Positions 7,106 to 11,299 of a DNA stretch of 11,299 nucleotides are shown here, one piece after another. The notes beneath the pieces are model-generated. The model saw only the letters and a list, made by a program, of their open reading frames with translations, ran no database searches and was not told the origin of the DNA. Where the stretch lies: positions 288 to 11,586 of the forward strand of contig DFFH01000108.1 of NCBI GenBank assembly GCA_002368805.1. Direction: 5' to 3'. Position numbers and translations under genes: made by a program. Numbering within the stretch: the first letter of the stretch is position 1; the number at the start of each line of letters is the position of its first letter. This stretch comes from Mageeibacillus sp. UBA3781 (lineage in GTDB: Bacteria; Bacillota; Clostridia; Saccharofermentanales; Saccharofermentanaceae).

Positions 7106-8590
7106 ATGGCCAATCCATACTTACCCATGTGGGAACACATCCCGGACGGCGAACCCAGAGTTTTCGGCGACCGCATCTACATCTACGGATCACACGACAA
7201 TGCAGACACTGACGAATTCTGCGATTTCTGTCTGAAAGTATGGTCCGCTCCGGTATCTGATCCGACGAACTGGACATCCCATGGTATCGCATTTGCCACC
7301 CGCGATTTCCCGGGCCATCCTTCCGATACCGACTGGACGGACGGGCGCCTCTTCGCTCCGGACGTCGTCGAAAAGGACGGCAAATACTATCTTTACGCAT
7401 ATATCCAGAATGCCCCCGGCTGCGTCGCTGTCGCAGACAAGCCGGAAGGACCGTTTAAGCTTCTTTCCCGCTATAAGCACAATATCGAGAACCATCCGGA
7501 CGGCGGTATCTTCATTGATCCGGGCACGCTCGTCGATGACGACGGCCGCGTCTATGTATATTGCGGATTCCTTCGCTCCTACATGTTCGAGGTAAACCCG
7601 GACAACATGTACGAAGTGATCGACGGATCTTTCAAGATGGATATCATCCCGAATACCGCACCGTTCAACTTCTTCGAGGCTTGCTCTCCAAGAAAGATCA
7701 ACGGCAAGTACTACATGATCTATTCTTCCGCCGAGCCCACCAGCCAGCTGGTCTATGCAGTATCCGACTCCCCGACGGGTCCTTTTGAATACAAGGGCAC
7801 ATTGATCGACTCCGGATGCGACTATCCGGGCGGAAACGACCACGGTTCCGTCGCCAAGGTCGGTGACCAGTGGTATATCTTCTACCACAAGATGACGAAC
7901 GGCTCCATCATGAGCCGCGTCGGATGTGCAGATAGAATCACGCTCAACGAAGACGGCACATTTACACAGGCGGAGATGACATCCCAGGGCTTCGAGGAGA
8001 TCCTCAATCCGTACCGTGTCACCAATCCGCAGATGGCATGCGTCCTTACTAACGGCGCGACGATCACCGAGAGAACGCCTTTTGACCAGTGCATCACGAA
8101 GATCACCGACGGCGCGGTCCTCGGATTTAAATACTTCGACTTCGGAAGCCATTCCGGTTCCGAGATGAAGTGTACGATCAAGCTCGATAACTGCTACATG
8201 AGCGGTAAGATCCACATCTTCGCCGACGGTGTGCCGCAGGAAGCGATCGACAAATATGCCCGTCCGATCTTTGATGACGAGCCTTTCGCTGAAGAGAAAA
8301 AATCCAAGCGCGCGGATAAGTCCGCCAAGGTATATGGCTTCAGCGGCAAAGTCCTCGAGCAGTTCTCCTCTTCCGATTACACTTCCCGCTACGGCCTGTG
8401 CCGCGAGGGACGCGAGATCGGATGCGCGGAGTTCTCTTCGAATGCAAGCGTCGTAAGTGCAACCGTGGAAGGACTTTCCGGCAAGCACGCGATCTACTTC
8501 CTCGTCGAAGGCCGCTACAAGGGCTGGGGCGGACACTATATGGACGGAAGGAATCTTTTCGACTTCTTCGGATTCGTATTCCAGGTCTGA
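7106..8590 (+). CDS. Glycoside hydrolase family 43 protein (xylosidase/arabinofuranosidase-like), cytoplasmic, with C-terminal beta domain
   Basis: Predicted inverting glycosidase acting on xylan- or arabinan-derived oligosaccharides. Residues 1-310 form the five-bladed propeller of GH43. The catalytic base is likely D14 in IPDGEP, the pKa-modulating Asp is D86 in LFAPDV, and the acid is E191 in FFEACSPRK, followed by the typical GKYYMIYSS. H246 in NDHGSV matches the conserved central His. Residues about 311-494 look like a beta-rich accessory domain interrupted by a lysine/aspartate-rich loop (385-406). No signal peptide is present, so it should act inside the cell on imported oligosaccharides, yet no sugar transporter is next to it. 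The ATG follows GGAAG. The exact substrate cannot be told from sequence. The gene has its own extended -10 promoter and precedes the pyrophosphatase by 82 nt. Confidence 0.93.
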   Translation: MANPYLPMWEHIPDGEPRVFGDRIYIYGSHDNADTDEFCDFCLKVWSAPVSDPTNWTSHGIAFATRDFPGHPSDTDWTDGRLFAPDVVEKDGKYYLYAYIQNAPGCVAVADKPEGPFKLLSRYKHNIENHPDGGIFIDPGTLVDDDGRVYVYCGFLRSYMFEVNPDNMYEVIDGSFKMDIIPNTAPFNFFEACSPRKINGKYYMIYSSAEPTSQLVYAVSDSPTGPFEYKGTLIDSGCDYPGGNDHGSVAKVGDQWYIFYHKMTNGSIMSRVGCADRITLNEDGTFTQAEMTSQGFEEILNPYRVTNPQMACVLTNGATITERTPFDQCITKITDGAVLGFKYFDFGSHSGSEMKCTIKLDNCYMSGKIHIFADGVPQEAIDKYARPIFDDEPFAEEKKSKRADKSAKVYGFSGKVLEQFSSSDYTSRYGLCREGREIGCAEFSSNASVVSATVEGLSGKHAIYFLVEGRYKGWGGHYMDGRNLFDFFGFVFQV

Positions 8591-8672
8591 TACTGATCCG
8601 GCGACTCTTCGCAGAAGAAGCTGCGGGCAAGTGCTTTTGCCAAAGAAACATAAAAGAATGAAGGTATGAAAA
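8591..8672 (+). other. 82-bp spacer between GH43 and pyrophosphatase genes
   Basis: The gap holds two small stems in tandem: CGCAG/CTGCG (8610-8614 and 8621-8625) and GGCAA/TTGCC (around 8626-8642). Neither is followed by a T-run, so no terminator is supported. No promoter with correct spacing was found. The pyrophosphatase SD AAGG is at 8661-8664. The spacer shares ordered sequence blocks with the region after the next gene (see findings). Co-transcription of the two genes is the simplest reading. Confidence 0.45.
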
Positions 8673-10283
8673 ATGAGTGAGATCTATGTGGTAGGTCATA
8701 AGAATCCGGATACCGATACCGTCGTATCCGCGATGGCATATGCGGCGCTGAAACATGCGCTCGGCGAGCAGGACTACATCGCTGCCCGGCTCGATCACCT
8801 AAGTGACGAAACCAAGCGTATGCTTGCACGGTTCGGTTTTGAGACACCGCTTCGCATCCGCGACGTAAGGACGCAGGTGCAGGATCTGGACTTCGATACG
8901 CCACCGGCTCTTAACGCTCAGGTCACACTGGATAAGGCATGGAGAACGATGTCCGAGGGCAAGATCTCCGTCATCCCGGTCATCAACGAAGACGGCACAC
9001 TCTACGGCACGCTTTCTTCCGGCGACATCGCCTCCTACAATATGGAGACGATCAACAACCCGCATATCGATAACCTTCCGCTCTTCAACCTCTTAAGCGT
9101 TCTGGAAGGACGGATCGTCAACGAATGCGACACCACGACGGATTCCATCTCCGGTGAGATCTGCATCGCACTTCCGCAAAACAACGAGAACCTCCTGTTC
9201 TCTTCTAAGGATTCCATCGTCTTCTGCGGCAATCAGCCGGATATGGTAAAGCGAGCTCTTACGATCGGCGTCAATTGCCTGATCCTCTGCCAGACCGATG
9301 TCGATCCGTCATGGTTTTCCGGAAAGACAAATACCTGCGTGATCTCTACTCCGCTTGACGCCAGCAAGGCCGCCAAGCTCATCTACCAGGCGCTCCCGAT
9401 CTCCCGTGCGTGCTACACCGGCGAGATCCAGTGCTTCCACCTCGACAACTATATCGACGATGTTAAAGAAGTCGTCTTAAAGAGCCGGTTCAGAAGTTAC
9501 CCGGTGCTCGACGAGAACAATAAGGTCATTGGAACGCTTGCGAGATTCCACCTCCTGCGTCCGAGAAGAAAGAAAGTCGTTCTGGTGGACCACAACGAGC
9601 TCGCGCAGTCCGTACCGGGCCTTGAGCAGGCGGAGATCCTTGGTATCATCGACCATCACCGCCTGGCGGATATCCAGACCACACAGCCGATCGCCATGCG
9701 TAATGAACCAGTTGGCAGTACGAATACGATCATCACGGAGCTTTATCAGGAGAGCGGTGTCATGCCTTCCCCGAAGATGGCCGGCCTGATGTGTGCTGCG
9801 ATCCTCTCTGATACCGTTATGTTTAAGTCCCCGACCTGCACGCAGAGAGATATCGCGATGGCCGAGCGTCTCGCCCGCATCGCCGGTGTAAGCATCGATG
9901 AGCTGGGACATGACCTCTTCAATGCTTCCTTCGACACGAAGTCTGTCGAGGAACTAATGAAGTCCGACTTCAAGGAATTCCACATCGCCGAGCATACCCT
10001 TGGCGTTGCTCAGATCGTCTGCATCGATTCTTTCAAGATGCTCGACCGGAAAGACGAGTTTATCGATCACATGAACAAGCTCCGCTCCGAGCGCGGCTAT
10101 GACTTCGTGATCCTGATGCTCACCGATGTCCTGCAGGAAGGTACCGAGCTCCTCTACGTCGGCGACGATGACACCATCCGATTCGCCTTCAGCGTCGAGC
10201 CGAAAGACAACCACGTATTCCTCCCGGGCGTCATGTCCAGAAAGAAACAGATCATCCCGATGCTCACCGCACTGTGGGGCTGA
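8673..10283 (+). CDS. CBS/DRTGG-regulated manganese-dependent inorganic pyrophosphatase (family II)
   Basis: This enzyme hydrolyses pyrophosphate to two phosphates in the cytoplasm, pulling biosynthetic reactions forward. The DHH domain is split by a regulatory insert, as in CBS-PPases. GHKNPDTDT (8-16; H9, D13 and D15 are metal ligands) comes first, then CBS1 (about 66-125), a DRTGG-type domain (about 130-245) and CBS2 (about 246-298). The catalytic part resumes with DHNE (306-309), DHH (327-329), GSTNTII (348-354) and SDT (379-381). The DHHA2 domain ends with SRKKQIIP (522-529). At 536 residues it is full length, with all metal ligands visible. By family knowledge, CBS-PPases are controlled by adenine nucleotides, and the DRTGG-containing type also responds to diadenosine polyphosphates. 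The ATG at 8673 has AAGG 8 nt upstream. Why it sits behind a GH43 gene is unclear. Confidence 0.96.
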   Translation: MSEIYVVGHKNPDTDTVVSAMAYAALKHALGEQDYIAARLDHLSDETKRMLARFGFETPLRIRDVRTQVQDLDFDTPPALNAQVTLDKAWRTMSEGKISVIPVINEDGTLYGTLSSGDIASYNMETINNPHIDNLPLFNLLSVLEGRIVNECDTTTDSISGEICIALPQNNENLLFSSKDSIVFCGNQPDMVKRALTIGVNCLILCQTDVDPSWFSGKTNTCVISTPLDASKAAKLIYQALPISRACYTGEIQCFHLDNYIDDVKEVVLKSRFRSYPVLDENNKVIGTLARFHLLRPRRKKVVLVDHNELAQSVPGLEQAEILGIIDHHRLADIQTTQPIAMRNEPVGSTNTIITELYQESGVMPSPKMAGLMCAAILSDTVMFKSPTCTQRDIAMAERLARIAGVSIDELGHDLFNASFDTKSVEELMKSDFKEFHIAEHTLGVAQIVCIDSFKMLDRKDEFIDHMNKLRSERGYDFVILMLTDVLQEGTELLYVGDDDTIRFAFSVEPKDNHVFLPGVMSRKKQIIPMLTALWG

Positions 10284-10356
10284 TCCGGCGGGTGCTTTTC
10301 GCGCGGCATAAAAGGAACTACAAAAGAAATAACCAAAAACAGTACTCGTTTTTCAG

Positions 10357-10390
10357 AAGTGGCACGTTTTCGACGAATCGTGTCACTTTT
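10357..10390 (+). terminator. Hairpin with short T-run, probable terminator of the pyrophosphatase transcript
   Basis: AAGTGGCACG (10357-10366) pairs with CGTGTCACTT (10379-10388) through 10 positions with one G-U pair and a 12-nt loop. The 3' arm ends in four T, part of them inside the stem. The stem lies 75 nt after the pyrophosphatase stop. The T-run is short, so termination strength is uncertain. The loop is also complementary to 10401-10408, which suggests a role beyond simple termination. Confidence 0.5.
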
Positions 10391-10398
10391 GCCAGTAT

Positions 10399-10427
10399 TT
10401 GTCGAAAAGAATCTTCCCAAATATAAT
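10399..10427 (+). promoter_or_regulatory. Sigma-70-type promoter of the nuclease-like gene
   Basis: The -35 TTGTCG (10399-10404, 4 of 6 matches) is separated by exactly 17 bp from a perfect -10 TATAAT (10422-10427). Transcription should begin near 10434, leaving a leader of about 47 nt. The -35 overlaps GTCGAAAA, one arm of an 8-bp inverted repeat with 10367-10374, so repressor binding or DNA structure could affect it. Confidence 0.72.
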
Positions 10428-10443
10428 GCTATCTCATGTAAAA

Positions 10444-10472
10444 TCCTATCAATTCATTTTTTGATGGGAGGA
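10444..10472 (+). promoter_or_regulatory. Leader hairpin that buries the Shine-Dalgarno sequence
   Basis: The SD GGGAGGA (10466-10472) precedes GTG at 10481. Upstream TCCTATCAA (10444-10452) can pair with TTGATGGGA (10461-10469) over nine positions (one G-U pair, 8-nt loop), which covers the first half of the SD. The initiating GTG and this stem together predict low or conditional translation. Confidence 0.55.
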
Positions 10473-10480
10473 CAATATCC

Positions 10481-11242
10481 GTGATTGCAGGCAAATTATA
10501 CAAACTTGCGGTTCTTATGAGGAAGCTGAATCTGAGTTATATACACGATCCCAAGGTCTTCACCCCTACCATCAAGCTTGCCAAGCGAGTACGACGCAAT
10601 ACTTCAACACCTGTGATTCGTGTCTATACAGATGAAACCAAAGGCACTCGTAATGAATACTTGCTGACTTCACCAAAATCAGAGAAGTGGAAAAGTCTCC
10701 TCGAAGAGCAAGTCCGCCGCTCTGATATTGAGAATCACTTGGAATTCCGTTCTGAACTGGAAAAAGTTGATTCTCCATGCAAAACTCCGGTTCTCACAAA
10801 ACAAACTTCCTATTCTAGAAAAGTATTTGATTCTCTCACAGAGAAAAACGATCCGGACATCAAAAAAGAGCATGTCTTTGACGGACACCGATTCCGTTCC
10901 AAATCAGAAATGCTAATCGCTCAGCTTCTCAAGTCACTTGGCCTGGAATACAAGTATGATGTTGTAGTATCTTTTGATAATGAGGTCTTCTACATAGATT
11001 TCGCGATCTATTGTCATGAGACCGGGCGATTTTTCTTCATGGAACATTTTGGTGACATGGGTTCTGAACGCTATCGCCTGCGTACTTTCCACAAAATCAC
11101 TGTTTACACAGAGCACGGATTAGTTGAGGGCTCAGATATCTTGTACACATATGAAAACAATGAAGATGATTTTAATCTGAATGTTTATGAATGCAAGTTA
11201 CTCTCCATCATTGCTGTCCACGCACAATACCACACCTTATAG
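10481..11242 (+). CDS. PD-(D/E)XK-like nuclease-fold protein, probably horizontally acquired
   Basis: A 253-residue protein starting at GTG, preceded by a strong SD. The N-terminal ~110 residues are basic and unrecognised (RKLNLSY, KLAKRVRRN). The C-terminal half has the pattern of a restriction-endonuclease-like core seen in clostridial and phage proteins of unknown role: RSKSE (139-143) at the start of a helix, then strands carrying YIDF (D173), then MEHFGDM (E188, H189) and a later HK (K205) in RYRLRTFHKITVYTEHG. The usual ExK lysine is absent at its normal place, and K205 may substitute. Catalysis is therefore plausible but unproven. The gene is AT-richer than the rest of the window (roughly 40% against 50-55% GC by eye) and favours ATT, TCA and TTG-like codons, which suggests transfer. 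It stands alone in view. A partner gene could lie beyond 11299. Confidence 0.68.
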   Translation: MIAGKLYKLAVLMRKLNLSYIHDPKVFTPTIKLAKRVRRNTSTPVIRVYTDETKGTRNEYLLTSPKSEKWKSLLEEQVRRSDIENHLEFRSELEKVDSPCKTPVLTKQTSYSRKVFDSLTEKNDPDIKKEHVFDGHRFRSKSEMLIAQLLKSLGLEYKYDVVVSFDNEVFYIDFAIYCHETGRFFFMEHFGDMGSERYRLRTFHKITVYTEHGLVEGSDILYTYENNEDDFNLNVYECKLLSIIAVHAQYHTL

Positions 11243-11244
11243 CT

Positions 11245-11299
11245 GTCACTGTAATGGTCACTGTAAACACCCTTTACAGTGACCACTTCATAGATTTTT
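11245..11299 (+). terminator. Perfect 13-bp inverted repeat after the nuclease-like gene, terminator-like
   Basis: TGGTCACTGTAAA (11255-11267) and its exact complement (11273-11285) flank a 5-nt loop, starting 12 nt after the stop codon. A T-run appears only 9 nt after the stem (11295-11299) and is cut by the window edge, so it is not a textbook terminator. GTCACTGTAA also occurs once more directly upstream (11245-11254, repeated at 11257-11266). Either copy can therefore pair with the inverted copy at 11274-11283. A terminator is the simplest reading. An operator or an element end is possible. Confidence 0.55.

Larger units (their letters stand above)
10284..10480 (+). other. 197-bp structured intergenic region before the nuclease-like gene
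   Basis: This gap marks a shift to AT-rich sequence. From left to right it holds a 6-bp stem AAAAAC/GTTTTT (10335-10340 and 10348-10353), a 10-bp hairpin (10357-10388), a downstream segment complementary to that hairpin's loop (10401-10408), a sigma-70-type promoter (10399-10427) and a leader hairpin covering the SD (10444-10469). The individual elements are listed separately. No tRNA or open reading frame was found in it. Confidence 0.7.

Noticed and set aside
7190..8536. Long open frame (448 codons) on the minus strand inside the GH43 gene
   Set aside because: It lies antisense to a gene with clear GH43 catalytic motifs, has a composition typical of an antisense shadow of GC-rich codons, shows no recognisable domain, and has no convincing SD.
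8637..8642. TTGCCA as a -35 for a separate pyrophosphatase promoter
   Set aside because: It matches 5 of 6 -35 positions, but no acceptable -10 lies 16-18 bp downstream. The nearest AT-rich hexamers are at the wrong spacing.
9477..9911. Minus-strand frame inside the pyrophosphatase gene
   Set aside because: Shadow of the DHH/DHHA2 coding region. All metal-binding motifs are on the plus strand.
10285..10306. CCGGCG/CGCGCGG as a terminator immediately after the pyrophosphatase
   Set aside because: The stem needs a bulge, has a large loop and is followed by CATAAAAGG rather than a T-run.
10381..11250. TGTCACT on both sides of the nuclease-like gene as target-site or attachment duplication
   Set aside because: Seven bases is too short, each copy is embedded in a different hairpin, and no integrase or transposase is present.
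1..11299. CRISPR array, tRNA/rRNA genes, insertion sequences
   Set aside because: No regularly spaced repeats, no tRNA cloverleaf in any gap, and no transposase-like coding sequence were found on either strand.

Overview
The window looks like a chromosomal segment of a fermentative, plant-polysaccharide-using Clostridia-type Bacillota. The evidence is strong AGGAGG-like ribosome binding sites, a CBS/DRTGG-type Mn-dependent pyrophosphatase, a PF06541-like membrane protein and a cytoplasmic GH43 enzyme. GC content is moderate to high for that group, roughly 50-55% by eye, except at the right end. A rumen or gut Lachnospiraceae, or an Oscillospiraceae/Saccharofermentans-like lineage, fits, but this assignment is inference.

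Left two thirds (1-6958), all on the minus strand. In transcription order these are: a PF06541-type membrane protein with a charged cytoplasmic tail (6958-5888); a 99-bp gap; a lipid-kinase-family protein (5788-4838); a membrane-anchored unorthodox hybrid histidine kinase with HisKA-HATPase-degenerate REC-REC-HPt (4835-2109); a REC-GGDEF protein (2104-734); an 89-bp gap; and the start of serS (644 to beyond the left edge). The lipid kinase, hybrid kinase and REC-GGDEF genes are separated by 2 and 4 bp, so they almost certainly form one transcript. Together the kinase and the REC-GGDEF protein make a complete four-step His-Asp-His-Asp phosphorelay ending in c-di-GMP synthesis. The REC-GGDEF protein has a second, previously easy-to-miss GGDEF-like domain at its C-terminus. 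That domain has lost the GGDEF signature but carries an RxxD inhibitory-site motif that the catalytic domain lacks.

Middle (6959-10283). A compact divergent promoter region separates the minus-strand block from a plus-strand pair: a GH43 glycosidase (7106-8590) and a CBS-DRTGG manganese-dependent inorganic pyrophosphatase (8673-10283). No clear terminator lies between the two, so they may be co-transcribed.

Right end (10284-11299). This part is different: AT-richer, with different codon use. It holds a dense cluster of inverted repeats (one hairpin whose loop can pair downstream), a good sigma-70 promoter, a leader hairpin that buries the Shine-Dalgarno sequence, and one GTG-started gene (10481-11242) with a PD-(D/E)XK-like nuclease core. 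A perfect 13-bp inverted repeat follows. It looks like a horizontally acquired, tightly controlled single-gene cassette.

The two most interesting items are the phosphorelay/lipid-kinase/dual-GGDEF operon and the structured-leader nuclease cassette. Neither can be called a proven new system from sequence alone.
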